Assembly: GCF_949987515.2 (NCBI RefSeq)
Contig: NC_082694.2
Span: 70,864,080 to 70,928,079 of the forward strand
Source of the DNA: Delphinus delphis
Lineage: Eukaryota; Chordata; Mammalia; Artiodactyla; Delphinidae
Direction of reading: 5' to 3'
DNA: 64,000 nucleotides
The notes below the pieces were generated by a model that worked only from the letters and a program-made list of their open reading frames with translations, was not told the DNA's origin and ran no database searches. Positions 1 to 10,990 of this stretch are shown here, in pieces. Made by a program: the position numbers and the translations under genes. The stretch's first letter is position 1. Each line of letters opens with the position of its first letter.

Positions 1-1384
1 GCCTGAAGCATGCTCACATTCCCACCCTTCTGTGTGCCTCCCATGGACCCCCTCTCTGCAGTGCAGGGCGGCCCCGGGTCCTGCTTCCCGCCCTCCTCGC
101 CCACTCCAGGCCCCACATCTGCTTTACTCTCTCACCGAGAAGCCCCTCTCCCTGGCACCCATAATGCACCAGGCAGGAGGCTCCCCTGTAGAAGGACACT
201 CGGTGTCCTCTCTTCTTGTCTCTGAAAGCGGAGATGCCTGGAAGGCGAGAAGCCTGCCGTGACTTAGGTCGGGGTCATGGGGGGCCAGAGCCACCCCAAA
301 GCTGCCCATAGTCCCTGGGCTGCTGCAGCCGGGGAGGGGTGAGCGTTCCCCGCCGTCCCCAGCAGGCACACACATAAAGGGGCGGGTGCGGGGCTATTTC
401 TAATCCAGACACATCGTGCGGAGGGAGATTACCTGTCAGTTTAGGTTCATACATCGTGCAGAGGAGGTTTGGAGAGAGTTTTAGAGGCTCATGCATGAGC
501 TTCTGCAAATGGAAGCTTCAGCGGGTCTCCCTTCTGCAGTCACTCCCTCCAACCCTCTCTCTGCGGAGTCTCTTGAGTACCAGTTCTTCTCATACACTGA
601 CTTGGGAGCTGTCCCCTTGCCGGCAAGGGGCACCAGCCGAGCAGGCCTGAGGCCCGTGCGACCCAGACAATAGCAGGAATGAAGCACTCCCTCGGGCAGA
701 GGCCCCGGCTGGGCCCGAGGAGCCCTGAGAAGGGACAGTTGTTCTGACCTGAGGCAGGGCTGGCAGCCTCCCTGGCTTGTCCCCTGAGACTTGGAGCGGC
801 CAAGATGGAAGGCTCGGATTCCCTCGCACCCCACCTCACCCCTCACTCCAACCCTCAAGGCTTGAGTGTTGGCTTGTCCCAGAGTCTGCGGAACACAGGC
901 AAAGGGCAGCCTCATCCCTAAGTCTTCTCTTTCCCCAGTGAAATGTCCCCTGTTGCCCGGCCCCAGGGCCTGGAAGCTGAGGGCTAGTCTACCCTGCCCG
1001 TGTCCCCTCCCGTGAAAGCTCTCAGCCACCCGGTCTGCCCAGCACTTCCTCTCCCCCAGGAGTCTGCCTCCACACCTGTCTTTGTAGTGCATTCACACCC
1101 TGGTGACATTGCTTTTCCAATTAAACCCTCAAAGGTGAAAAGCTGGGGTGACGAGAGCAGCCGTGGCCCTGGCCCGCAGCCAGGTATAGATGCCTCACCC
1201 GGCCCCAGGCCCTCAGATGAGCACATCAGCTCCCTGCCGAAGAGTCATGTCTGCTCCTGTCTCCTTCCTCCTTTCCCTCCTTCCCTTCCCCCCACCCAGC
1301 CCCTCTCCTTCCCTCCTTCCTTCCACGCCAGGTGGGCTCTCCTGGGACCAGCACTTCCATGATAAGAAGAACAAGGGCAACCAT

Positions 1385-1600
1385 AACTAAGGCCAGGCCC
1401 TGCTCTCCCATCTTTACATGTATTACCTCATTGCGTCCATATGGCAGCCGCAGTCATTTCCCTCATTTCACAGATGGGACAACTAATACAGAGAAGTTGG
1501 GAATTTGCTCAGAACCACACAGCTAGGCAGTGGTTGAGCAGGATTAAGACCAGCTGTCTGGCTCAGAGCTGTGCTCTGAACCATGACATCACACTGTACC
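1385..1600 (-). repeat. MIR SINE, antisense
   Basis: The order tattacctcattg, cccctcatttcacagatggg, gaaccacacagctaggcagtg and a degenerate tail is the reverse complement of the MIR core. It is old and diverged. Confidence 0.75.
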
Positions 1601-1844
1601 ATCCACGCAGCCACGGTAACCTCAGATGGGGAAGTGTTCATGACACCTTCCCCCACATTGATGCCACCACTTTAGTAGTTCATGAACCTGCCTCTGCCTC
1701 CTCTCTTGCCTCACTGCTCCCACTGTTGGCTGGACTGGCCTCCAGGCCCTGGAAGAGAGCATCGGGCTTTGGGTCACCCCGTGCTGGCTCCAGGCTCCCT
1801 CCCCTCTGATCATTCTCCTCACTGCTGCAGAAAGCTGGTCCTAC

Positions 1845-2100
1845 GGCCCCTCTGACTCAGTCCCTGAATGGTCCCCACCTCCTTCCCTCTGACCTCTGAC
1901 TGTTTCCAGTCTTCTCTCTCTCCCTCTACCACCTGTACAAGCATTCCGTGAACATAAGGTTTTTCCTGCCTTGAATCCTTTGCACATGCTGTTCCTTCTG
2001 CCTGGAATTACTTTCCTCTCTTCATCCTGGTGACCTATTGTATCAAGACTCAGCCCAACTCAGCATCCCCTTCTCTGGGAAGCCCTTGCTAACTACCCAC
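1845..2100 (+). repeat. L2-type LINE fragment
   Basis: Phrases such as tgcacatgctgttccttctg, cctggaattactttcctctc and tctctgggaagcccttgct are typical of the L2 3' region. Boundaries are approximate. Confidence 0.6.
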
Positions 2101-2562
2101 CCCCTCGACCTGGAAGAGTAAGTCACCTCCAGGTGCATGCTTTGGAGACCTGTGCCTATGTGTAAGAAGTCTAGCTCCCCTGAGGCTGCACGCTGAAGAC
2201 GTCACGTGGCCAGGCTGCATGGAGATAGACAGAAGTGTGTGAGGAGCCCCAGCTCTCCTTGCCCCCCGCTGAGTCTTCCCAACCAGGAGCCAGTCGTGTG
2301 AGTGAGCGGCTTCAGATGATTTATAGATGTCGGCTTTGAGCTGCCCGAGCTGCTGCCAAGTAGAGGAGGGACGTGTTGGCCATACTTGGACGTGTTGGCC
2401 AAACCTTGGCCATACTGCAGATTCATGAGCAACGTAAATGCTTAAAACCATCAAGTTTTGGGGGTAGTTTGTGATCTAATATTAGATAGCCAGAACAACC
2501 ATTATTAACACTTTGGTATCTCTTAATCTTTTTCTCTATTTCTATCTCTTTCTGTATTTACG

Positions 2563-2765
2563 GTATCCCTCCATATTCACGAGAGATTGGTTCCAGGACC
2601 CACCTCGGATACCAAAATCCACAGACGCTCAAGTCCCACAGTTGGCCCTCTCTAGCCACAGTCCCACGTCCGTGGTCTAACCATGATCATGTAGGATAGT
2701 AGTATGTATTTACTGAAAAAAATCTGAGTGTAAGTGGACCTGTGTAGTTCATGGGTCAACTGTAT
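2563..2765. repeat. Tigger/MER2-type DNA transposon remnant
   Basis: The left end reads ccctccatattcacgagaga, ttggttccaggacccacctc, ggataccaaaatccacagac; the right end reads gtgtagttcatgggtcaact. These are the inverted-terminal regions of pogo/Tigger-like elements, here as a short internally deleted copy. Confidence 0.72.
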
Positions 2766-2769
2766 ATCT

Positions 2770-3040
2770 ATATTTTATCAGTGGTCATTTTTTATGTCTA
2801 GAAATAAACCTCTATTTTATTTTGAATGGCTGCAAAATATTCCGTTGCATAGATTTACCATAATTTTTATGAGTATATTTTACTGTTTTTATAATTACAC
2901 CCAAGATGTTTAGTTTATTTCATTTTACTGCTACTATAAACTATGTTGTAGGAATAGTCTTGAACATTATTTAGGGTAACTGTTAGATATTTCCTCAGGA
3001 AATTCTGGATCAAAAGGTAAAGGCTTTGGTACAGACAGAA
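2770..3040 (-). repeat. Old L1M-type LINE fragment, antisense
   Basis: The sequence has the AT-rich antisense L1M 3' phrasing, with ggctgcaaaatattccgttg, tactataaactatgttgtag and aattctggatcaaaaggtaa. Confidence 0.6.
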
Positions 3041-3339
3041 GTCACTCATCTTCCTATGGCTTATCCTGTGTCTATACCCCCTTCTTTCTTGGAAGAGGAA
3101 AGCTTTCCACTGTTTGGAGGCCAGGTTCTTCCTCTGGACCCCACCTCACCTCTACTTAAGACTTGGATCATTTGGTTTCAATTTCCCCTTCTCTACTGGA
3201 TTATTTCCATCAGCATGCAACCATGCTCTAGTAGTTTTCTGCCGTCTTCGTCCTTGATTCTATATTACCCTCCACCACTGCCCCACATTCACCATTAGAT
3301 TTCTAGAAGGAGTTGTTTTTATGCCAGGACCAAAGGGAG

Positions 3340-4013
3340 AAGTAGTTAAATTTACGAAATGAACGGGGAGATTTAAAAAACATACATCTATTAGTAACTA
3401 ATGGATTAAAATGACAAATAATCAGAAAGGATAAGGGTATAGAAAGGATATAGAATATTTGAGCAATCATAGAATACATATTCTTTTTAGTTTACAGGAA
3501 GCATTAATCAAAACGGACCATATGTGCCTCCATTAAGCAGTCCCGCAAAATTTCAAAGGACTAAAATCAAAGTATGTTCTTTGACCACAGAACAGTTACG
3601 CTAAAATTTAGTTTCAAAACAGAACTAGAAAACCCCCAGGGTTTGGAAGTTAAACAGAACACTTCTCAATAACCCACAGGTCAATGAAGACATCTCAATG
3701 AAAATAAAGTGTTTTAAACTAAATGGTAATAAAAATATGACATATCAAAACTTGTGAGATGCAACTAGAGCCATACTTAGAAAGAAATTTATAGCCATAA
3801 ATACACATGTCAAAAAGAATAAAGGTTGAATATCAATTATCTAAGTAAAAGCATTTATTTAATATCCAACTCAAGAGAATAGAAAAAGAATAGCTAATTA
3901 GGAATTAGAAGGCAAGAAATAATAATACAAGTAGAAATTCTGGAAATAGAAAAAATGTACATGCAATAGGGAAAATCAACAACATCAAAGTTCATTCTTT
4001 AAAAATACTAATA
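3340..4013 (+). repeat. Degenerate L1 LINE, ORF2 region, 5' part
   Basis: This AT-rich sequence with decayed L1 ORF2 phrasing is continuous with 4361-5050 and split from it by a CHR-1 SINE. It carries many stops and has no coding capacity. Confidence 0.6.
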
Positions 4014-4360
4014 GGACTTCCCTGGTGGCACAGTGGTTAAGAATCTGCCTGCTAATGCAGGGGACACGGGTTCGAGCCCTGGTCCGGGAAGATTCCACAT
4101 GCTACGGAGCAGCTAAGCCCACGCACCACAACTGCTGAGCCTGCGCTCTAGAGCCCATGAGCCACAACTACTGAGCCTGCGTGCCACAACTACTGAAGCC
4201 CGTGCGCCTAGAGCTCGTGCTCTGCAACAAGAGAAGCCACAGCAGTGAGAAGCCTGCGCACCGCAATGAAGAGTAGCCCCCACTCGCTGCAACTAGAGAA
4301 AGCCCGCGTGCAGCAACGAAGACCCAATGCAGCCAAAAATAAATAAACAAACAAACAAAT
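4014..4360 (+). repeat. CHR-1 long-form tRNA-derived SINE, nested in L1
   Basis: It starts ggacttccctggtggcacag, continues with the tRNA-like B-box region acacgggttcgagccctggt, then the extended body with repeated cacaactactgagcctgcg units, and an A-rich tail aataaataaacaaac. It sits inside an older L1. Confidence 0.88.
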
Positions 4361-5050
4361 TAATTAATTAAGTTGGTAAACCCCTAAGAAAATCAGTCAA
4401 AAAAAAGAGAGAGGACATAAATCACCGATATCAGCGATAAAAGAGGACCATAAGTACAGACTCCATAGGTGCCAAAAAGATAATAAGAAGATATAATAAA
4501 AAATTTAAGCCAATAAACTTTAAAAATTTAGGTGAAATGGACAAATGCCTAGAAATACACATCTTACTAAAACTGACACAAGAAGAAAGAGACAATTGGA
4601 ATAGTGCTATTTAAGTAATTGAATCTGTAATTTAAAACCATTCAACAAATGAAAAACCTTAAAAACCTAGATAGCATCGCTAACAAATCATCCCAAACAT
4701 ATAAGGAAGAGATAAACACCATTGTACACAAATTCTTCTACTAAATTAGAAAAAATGGGGGTGGGTGGAGGGATTTCCAACTTGTTTTATGAAGACAGCA
4801 TAATTTTGATACCAAAACCTAATAGGAATTCTACAAGAAAGGGAAATTACAGGCTGATCTCATAAACATGGAAGCAAAACTATTAGATAAAATATTAGCA
4901 AATTTAACCCAATGCTATATAATGGTAGCACATCATAATCAAACTGAGCTCAATCCAGGAATGCATGGTAGGAAAATCAACAATGTAATTCACCACATTA
5001 TCAGAATAAAGGGGAAAATCATATTATCATCTCAATCGGGGCGCCTGCTC
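4361..5050 (+). repeat. Degenerate L1 LINE, ORF2 reverse-transcriptase region
   Basis: Translation at 4868-5050 shows decayed L1 ORF2 sequence (AKLLDKILANLTQC and NNVIHHIIRIKGK). Upstream phrases such as ggtgaaatggacaaatgcct also match. It is not functional. Confidence 0.82.
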
Positions 5051-5599
5051 CAGGCTTTCAAAGAGGAGCTCGTGATATAATGAAGCAAGGGCAGTGGTCA
5101 GTCCTTTCTGGTAATATCAGCCAAAGTGGGAATGACAACCTCCCAACCTGGTTATAGAAGTGACATCTATGTCCAATGCCTGTGGTGTTGACAGTACAGC
5201 TTGTGGCCTCTTGGTCCCAAGAGTGATCTGGTTTTCTTTCTCATTGGATCCAATCAGTGACCATGATTCCAGCCACCTTTTGTCTCTGCCCATTTTTGGA
5301 TCCTGGTTGCCCAACCTTCCCAGGGATTCTAAATGTGGTTCAATGGAGCTTCAATTCACATGGGCCAAAGTCGGTTTTGCTGCATGTAATTAAGAACTCG
5401 ACTGACAGAGGAGGACAGAGGCTGGGTCAATCTGAACTTTTCCTGGTCTGGCTTTTCTGCTACCATCAGCTGCCTCTTAAAGGTATAAAAATAATACAGA
5501 GAAAAATGAGATTAAAAATCACAATCTGAGAGGGCTTGTAAGCCTGGCAGTGGTAGGGGCAGTAGCGGGTGGAAGAGGGAAGATGGAAGACCGAGTGGA

Positions 5600-5970
5600 A
5601 TTTGTTCCAGCTGTGAAAGCTACGTGTACAGGTGAGATGGGAATGGGCTTCTCTGGAAAACAGAGATTGCCGTGTTTCATGCCCTGGTCGGACAAGTGAC
5701 CAAGGAGGGCTTCAGGGAACAGGTGATGATGGATGAGCTAAATCTTAATGCAAGAGTCTAATTTTCCCAGGTGGCTGGAAGGAGAAAGGGTGTTTTAGCT
5801 GAGGGAATAGCATGGACAAAGAGATGGGGTTTTGAGAAAATAGTGGTTATGGGAATGGGAATGTTGTGGATGGTTGATGTGCCAGGACACAAAATGGAGA
5901 GGTTGGAGATGACCCTGGAAAGAGGCCAAGCCCAGATAGTAAAGTACCTTATTTACTGTTAAGGAGAGTG
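5600..5970 (+). repeat. L2-type LINE fragment
   Basis: The order ...ggagggcttcagggaacagg, ggctggaaggagaaagggtg, aatagcatggacaaagagat is typical of the L2 body. Divergence is high and the boundaries are rough. Confidence 0.55.
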
Positions 5971-6674
5971 AATCTCTCCTGTGGCCCAAAAGAAAAGGAT
6001 TGCTGAATATAAAGCCAATGTCACCAGCCAGAAATTCTCAAGGGAGTCCTGGAGTCTAAAAGGGCGTCTGATTGGGAATAAAGAAAGTTCCTGCAAATGA
6101 CAGATGAAACAAGCACCTTGAAGTTGTTTAGTCCCAACACTCCTGCTCACCCCTGCCGCTCCTCACAATTTGCTTCTGCTTCTTTACTCCAGGTTAAGGT
6201 AGAGACTCTTCCCTTGCAGGTTTGAGCGCTGTCCTCTCCTCCCTGGCCTGACATGTGAGACTAGCACCAAGCCAGACCTCCAAGACCAGGTTTGGAGAAG
6301 ACTGAGAATCCCCAGACCACTCTGTTAGCTCATTGGCACAGGGAAAGCACTTCAGCCGCTCTTCACAGAGGACTCCCTCCTCCATCCATTAATAGGCTAA
6401 GGTTAACAGCACTTTTTCCTTGGGGGTTAGGGCACAGGAGGGAGCCTGCCAGGGACTAGGCTTCGCAGAGGAGGCCCCAGTGGGACAGTGCAACACACCT
6501 TCACACCCCCAAGAAGGCAACGTGTCCTGGGCCTCAGGTGAGTGACTCCTGACCTTCTCTGCCCCTGGTCTCTCCAACCTGTAACAGAGGGATTGTGACT
6601 GCTTGTGACATTTTCACATCACAGTTTCCAAATGCTGGGGAAATCTGAGGCATCACAGACGTACTCCCTGGGCG

Positions 6675-6697
6675 GTGGTATTTACCTCCAAATGCGA
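6675..6697 (+). promoter_or_regulatory. NurRE (Nur77/NOR dimer site) of the POMC promoter
   Basis: The segment gtggtatttacctccaaatg matches the inverted Nur half-sites of the classical rodent POMC NurRE (about -404 to -383), which mediates CRH induction. It lies about 430 bp upstream of the likely start site, in the expected order with the Tpit/Pitx element. Recognition is from memory of the rat promoter. Confidence 0.8.
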
Positions 6698-6778
6698 AGG
6701 AGGCGGATGCCAGCCCAAGCACGTACACAGGTAACTTCACCCTCTCCTCAACGACCTCAGCGGGCGCGCTAGACCTGC

Positions 6779-6799
6779 CCCACACCGGGGTGCTAAGCC
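6779..6799 (+). promoter_or_regulatory. Tpit/Pitx1 composite element of the POMC promoter
   Basis: A T-box half-site-like cacacc (6781-6786) is followed by the Pitx core taagcc (6794-6799). This reproduces the spacing of the rodent Tpit/Pitx response element at about -310. It is the corticotroph/melanotroph-specifying element. The T-box half reads CCACACC rather than TCACACC. Confidence 0.72.
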
Positions 6800-7040
6800 T
6801 CCCGCTCGTCCTAACTGCAGACCCAAAACCATCCTTAATTAAGTTCTTACCTGCCCGCTGCCAGGTGTGCCCTTCAGCAGGACAGTGTTAATTCCAGCCT
6901 CCGGGGGCAGGGATCCAGCCCCCTTTCCGGGCACGTCTGCTCTCGCGCTCAGCCCCTACCTGGAAACCCCCTCCTGCGCCCCACGGCCCCCCTTCCTGTG
7001 GACGGGGGAGTTGCCTGTTACGCTGCCGCTGCCGGGAAGT

Positions 7041-7056
7041 TCACTCACGTCCAGCG
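7041..7056 (+). promoter_or_regulatory. Proximal POMC element resembling the negative glucocorticoid response region
   Basis: The stretch tcactcacgtccagcg resembles the rodent proximal segment containing CGTCCA at about -63, described as a negative glucocorticoid element. It lies about 30 bp upstream of the TATA box. Assignment is by similarity and position only. Confidence 0.5.
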
Positions 7057-7079
7057 CCCACCCAGGCGAGCCCCGCAAG

Positions 7080-7087
7080 TATATAAG
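7080..7087 (+). promoter_or_regulatory. POMC TATA box
   Basis: tatataag lies about 28 bp upstream of the inferred start of exon 1, within the CpG-rich promoter, as in other mammalian POMC genes. Confidence 0.88.
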
Positions 7088-7107
7088 GACCGCGGAGAGA
7101 GAGCGGG

Positions 7108-7218
7108 ACAAGGCGGCGCGAAGGAAGAGAAAGAGGGGAAGAAAAGTGACCGAGAGGCCGCCGAGCATCCTCGCCCCGGCGCAGCGGGAGTCGCCCGAGA
7201 GCAGCCTCCCCGCGACAG
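7108..7218 (+). other. POMC: POMC exon 1 (non-coding, 5' UTR)
   Basis: A purine-rich, CpG-rich stretch lies just downstream of a TATA box and ends at a consensus splice donor (cgcgacag/gtaggg, GT at 7219-7220). This matches the small untranslated first exon of mammalian POMC. The donor is well supported. The 5' end is an estimate from the TATA position (about 25-30 bp downstream), not from transcript data. It splices over a 4.0-kb intron to 11263. Confidence 0.8.
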
Positions 7219-8269
7219 GTAGGGGCGCAACGGCGCGGAACCTCGCTCTTATTCCCGGACCCCTTGCCCCTGGGGCCTCGGGATGCTCTCGCCCAGCTCC
7301 GATCTCAGAGGTATCTTTGACTTGCCGCGGTCCTGAGTTCTTTGAAAACTTTCTGTACTGGGTGCAGCGTGGGAATCCGCCGGCAGCGGGGCGGCGAAGC
7401 CCAGCCTCTGGACGGTGGGAGAGCGGCTGCGACGGCTGGAAGTGGTGCCTTCCACGAGCTGGCAGCCACATCTCCCCCGGGTAGGGGGGCTGCTAGGGCC
7501 CCTGAGGCTCCTACCGCGTTCTGGGGAGATCTCGGGAGACCCAGTCTTTCGGGTTTTCTTCTGATTTTCTGGGTAGGGGTCACTTCTTAAAAGATACCAT
7601 ATGATGTTGGAAATGGGGGCAGAAGAGACGAGGCTAAAAGTCACAATAAACTCCCTGCGTTCCAGACTTTTTTGGATTCAAATTTCTGAATCCTCGTTTC
7701 CCTGTCCGCCTCAGCGCACCCGACGGGGCCGCGCTCTGATACAGACATGGCCTCCTCTACGAACAGCAGCTGGTGTTAAAAAGAGGTGGCCCGGACGGGA
7801 ACTGTCCACGGTCCTGAACCACCCCGTCTCTTCCCTCAATAGGACCTCAGAATGGACCTTCTATCTCGCAAACCCTAGGTTGCAGGGCAGAAGCGGCCGT
7901 AGGAGCCGATCGAAGCCCAGGCAAGATGGAGGCTCAGGCGAGGTGGGTTCCCAGGGAGGGAGAGAGAGTCTGCAGGGCATTTGGATTCCCCAAATTCTTC
8001 CTGAATAAATGGTGAGGTGGTGGTTCCCACAGAATGGCTGGAAGGAGCCAAGGAAAGTAAAAGTGTGCATTTGTTCTGTCCATTGTTGAGATATGTACAG
8101 ACTATGGCTTATGTAATGACTTAATGTTCCTTTGACATTCTGTTTTAGGACTTGATACGTGTGTATCATGGTGCAAGGACAAAGCTCTGCGCCTCTGTTC
8201 CTCTAATCTTTACAGAGGGCATGGCCAGTGTGCAATTTTATACTAACAAACAAAATGTTTTGGGTGGTG

Positions 8270-8440
8270 CGGGAGGGAGGGACTGGGAGTTTGGGGTTAG
8301 CAGATGTAAACTAGTATATACAGGATGGCTAAACAACAAGGTCCTACTGTAGAGCACAGGGAACGATGTTCAGTATCCTGTGATAAACCATAATGAAAAA
8401 GAATACTTTAAAAATAAAATAAAATTTAAAAAAAACAAAA
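8270..8440 (+). repeat. Artiodactyl-type L1 3' UTR end
   Basis: The phrases aacaacaaggtcctactgta, gagcacagggaacgatgttc and gtgataaaccataatgaaaa, then an A-rich tail, match the 3' end of L1 elements common in cetartiodactyls. Confidence 0.78.
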
Positions 8441-8564
8441 AAAGTTTTGTTCAGCTCATAGAGAATTCACCCACACAAATGAATTTCTAATAAGTGTAGT
8501 TCTATTATAAAGTTAATATCAAGATTAGCAAATTCCAAATTTCTACTTATTTTTCCAGGCTTTC

Positions 8565-8792
8565 AATTATTGGACACTCCCTACTTACAGAAAGCACACT
8601 TGACAGCTCCCCCTTACTTTATTGCTTTAAAAAATAACACAATTATTGGACACTCCCTACTTACAGAAAGCACACTTGACATCTCCCCCTTACTTTACTG
8701 CTTTAAAAAATAACACAATTATTGGACACTCTCTACTTACAGAAAGCACACTTGACAGCTCCCTCTTACTTTATTGCTTTAAAAAATAACAC
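8565..8792. repeat. 76-bp tandem repeat, three copies
   Basis: Units start at 8565, 8641 and 8717, each beginning aattattggacactc and ending aaaaaataacac. The three copies differ at only a few bases, so the expansion is recent. The unit is not a repeat I recognise and has no coding frame. Confidence 0.97.
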
Positions 8793-9030
8793 AATGTAAT
8801 ATTTGGTTTTGTTGAAAAATAGAAAATATACAGAAGCAGAAAGAAGACAAGTTGCTTTCAGGGAGCTATCTAACTTTTTAGCAGGAGATTGCAGCTCTGA
8901 GAGGGTGGGGAGTGAGAATGTCACCATGTTGTACACATAGCCAATGGAGCAGGAGAGGAAATGCTCTCTGAGGCTTTTCAGGAAGGTCTGAAATCATGAG
9001 GTAAGTTTTTAGAAAATGAAATCATTCCAG

Positions 9031-9238
9031 GGCTTCCCTGGTGGCGCAGTGGTTGAGAGTCCGCCTGCCGATGCAGGGGACACGGGTTCGTGCCCCGGTC
9101 CGGGAGGATCCCACATGCCGCGGAGCGGCTGGGCCCGTGAGCCATGGCCGCTGAGCCTGCGTGTCCGGAGCCTGTGCTCCGCAACGGGAGAGGCCACAAC
9201 AGTGAGGCCCGCGTACCGCAAAAAAAAAAAAAAAAAAA
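9031..9238 (+). repeat. CHR-2 SINE with perfect 20-bp target-site duplication
   Basis: The element starts ggcttccctggtggcgcag and ends in a pure A tail. It is bracketed by agaaaatgaaatcattccag at 9011-9030 and 9239-9258. Confidence 0.95.
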
Positions 9239-10370
9239 AGAAAATGAAATCATTCCAGAATGGCCAACTTTGAGAACTGAAATATAGTTGAAGGGACTGT
9301 CAGACCTGCATGATTTTACTTCCTTCTTTACTAATATGTTATTTTACAGTTGCCCATAGTGATATAAAACTGTCATTTTTCTGCTTCTCTTGTAAACCTA
9401 GGCGTTTTTTTCTGACCAAAATGCGTTGTGTGGTCTCAGAGCTTTAACATAAATTGCCTTGTCCACCAAATTCAGGCTTTGTACTTGAACTGGAGCACCA
9501 AAAGTCTACAACAGGAGCAGCCTGTCCCAGGTCTCAACTGGACACCAAGGTTGACCAATGTTCTCCCAGTTGCCCTGAGACGCTGATAGGCTAGGCCACT
9601 GGCTGCCAGCACCACCTAATGGCTGCTCTGAAAACACTCAGGCTGTGCTTGGCAACCACTCAGAAGGGAGCCCTTTTGGCTCAGCTTTTGGGGGAAGGAG
9701 TGGGGTGGGACAGAGAGAAGGAAGTGGCTTCCTGAAGTAGACAATGAGAGCCAGGGGGAACTTTCACTTCCAGAGCCTTCCCTATAAAAAAGATTTGGCC
9801 TATGCCTCCACAAACAGGAGATTTCTTTAGGCAGATATTTTTAAATTAGGAGAGAAAATTAGTCATCCACACCTTAATGTGAATTACTTTTCTTATCTAA
9901 TTAGGTTTCTTCCTAACAGCTGGTTGAAAAGATCTTCTGAAATCTAAAATGGTTGTGGAGCTGTTGGTGAGCTGATGACAGAACTCAGGGTCATTTCAGA
10001 GGGCTGACCTTCATGACAGGGGACAGGGCAGTGTGAAAGCTAGAAAGCTGGGGAAAGAGTCAGATACATGGGGCAAAATGCAGCCTTGATTCTTCCCTTT
10101 ACTGCATCCTGACCCCTTGAACTCAGCATCTGACCAGAGGTACTTCTTGACTTCTCTGAGAAAGAGTCTTTGGTAGGTGTTCACAATGGGAGGTAATTCC
10201 CTTCTGCCCTGTGTGACCATCTCCTTCCCTTCCACACCTACAGCATCTTCAAGTCCAGCTATTTCAGACTACATTTGAGAGACTCATAGAACAAGAGGAG
10301 GTCTGACGTGTAATGTGTTCAGGAGATGAGCCAGTTTTAAAAGAATGGGTCTGATTTAAACATAAATCTC

Positions 10371-10580
10371 GGGCTTCCCTGGTGGCGCAGTGGTTGAGAG
10401 TCCGCCTGCCGATGCAGGGGACGCGGGTTTGTGCCCTGGTCCGGGAGGATCCCACATGCCGCGGAGCGGCTGGGCCCGTGAGCCATGGCCGCTGAGCCTG
10501 CGCATCCGGAGCCTGTGCTCCGCAACGGGATAGGCCACAACAGTGAGAGGTCCGCGTATCGAAAAAAAAAAAAAAAAAAA
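10371..10580 (+). repeat. CHR-2 SINE
   Basis: A full-length element with a tRNA-like head and an A tail of about 19. A short flanking repeat (aatctc) is visible. It is over 90% alike by eye to the copy at 9031. Confidence 0.93.
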
Positions 10581-10874
10581 ATCTCTTCAAAGTTACAGGG
10601 GCCTGAGAAATAGTGATCCCCTGAGTGATGTGTGTACAGGACATCAGATTGGGTCGGCTGAGGTTTTGGCTTAACTGGACAGAGATTTTATTTGCCTTTA
10701 TTTAAACCTACTATTCATAGGAAACAGGGTTTCTGAGGAATGATAGAATCCTGGTGGAGAGGAGTAGACCATCTCAAGCAGGAGTTTCAGAGTGCTTTGC
10801 CTTTCCCAAGTTACTCCTTCGATCTGGAGTGTTAGAACTATAGTTTCCTGAAGATGGTAAAATAGAAAAGCTCT

Positions 10875-10990
10875 GTGCTGGATCAGGAGGACTTAGCCTT
10901 ACCTTGTCATGAGCATCTGAGTCACTGTCTCTCCCTGGGCCTTAGTTTCCTCATCTCTCAAATAAGGGGCCAGACCAAATGACCCCTAAA
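10875..10990 (+). repeat. MIR SINE fragment
   Basis: Contains gcatctgagtcactgtctct and gggccttagtttcctcatct, the conserved central and 3' MIR part. Confidence 0.7.

Larger units (their letters stand above)
1..6670. other. POMC 5' flank, repeat-rich, no gene seen
   Basis: No exon, RNA gene or long conserved frame was recognised. Positions 1-1384 look like unique sequence with a pyrimidine tract at 1256-1330. 1385-5050 is mostly ancient repeats (entered separately). 5050-5600 and 5975-6670 hold nothing I can name. Distal pituitary or neuronal POMC enhancers may lie in or beyond this flank but I cannot identify them. Confidence 0.6.
6880..7260. other. CpG-rich promoter region of POMC
   Basis: GC content and CpG frequency rise sharply against AT-richer flanks and cover the TATA box and exon 1. 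Mammalian POMC has a CpG-rich promoter whose methylation affects expression. Boundaries are by eye. Confidence 0.6.

Noticed and set aside
1..600. Possible distal pituitary enhancer about 7 kb upstream of POMC
   Set aside because: The distance would fit the known -7 kb enhancer, and a TAATCC Pitx-like motif is present near 402, but I could not see the Tpit palindrome and a 6-bp motif is not evidence.
481..1092. 203-codon - strand frame upstream of POMC
   Set aside because: Low-complexity translation in GC-rich flank with no recognisable domain or splice context.
4014..4090. tRNA gene-like A and B boxes in CHR elements
   Set aside because: They are tRNA-derived SINE heads; no complete cloverleaf or anticodon arm could be supported.
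1..6670. Neuronal POMC enhancers nPE1 and nPE2
   Set aside because: They normally lie 10-12 kb upstream, outside this window, and I recognised neither.
6867..7484. Open frames of 205 (+) and 171 (-) codons around POMC exon 1
   Set aside because: They span the CpG-rich promoter and cross the TATA box and exon 1 donor; no family resemblance.
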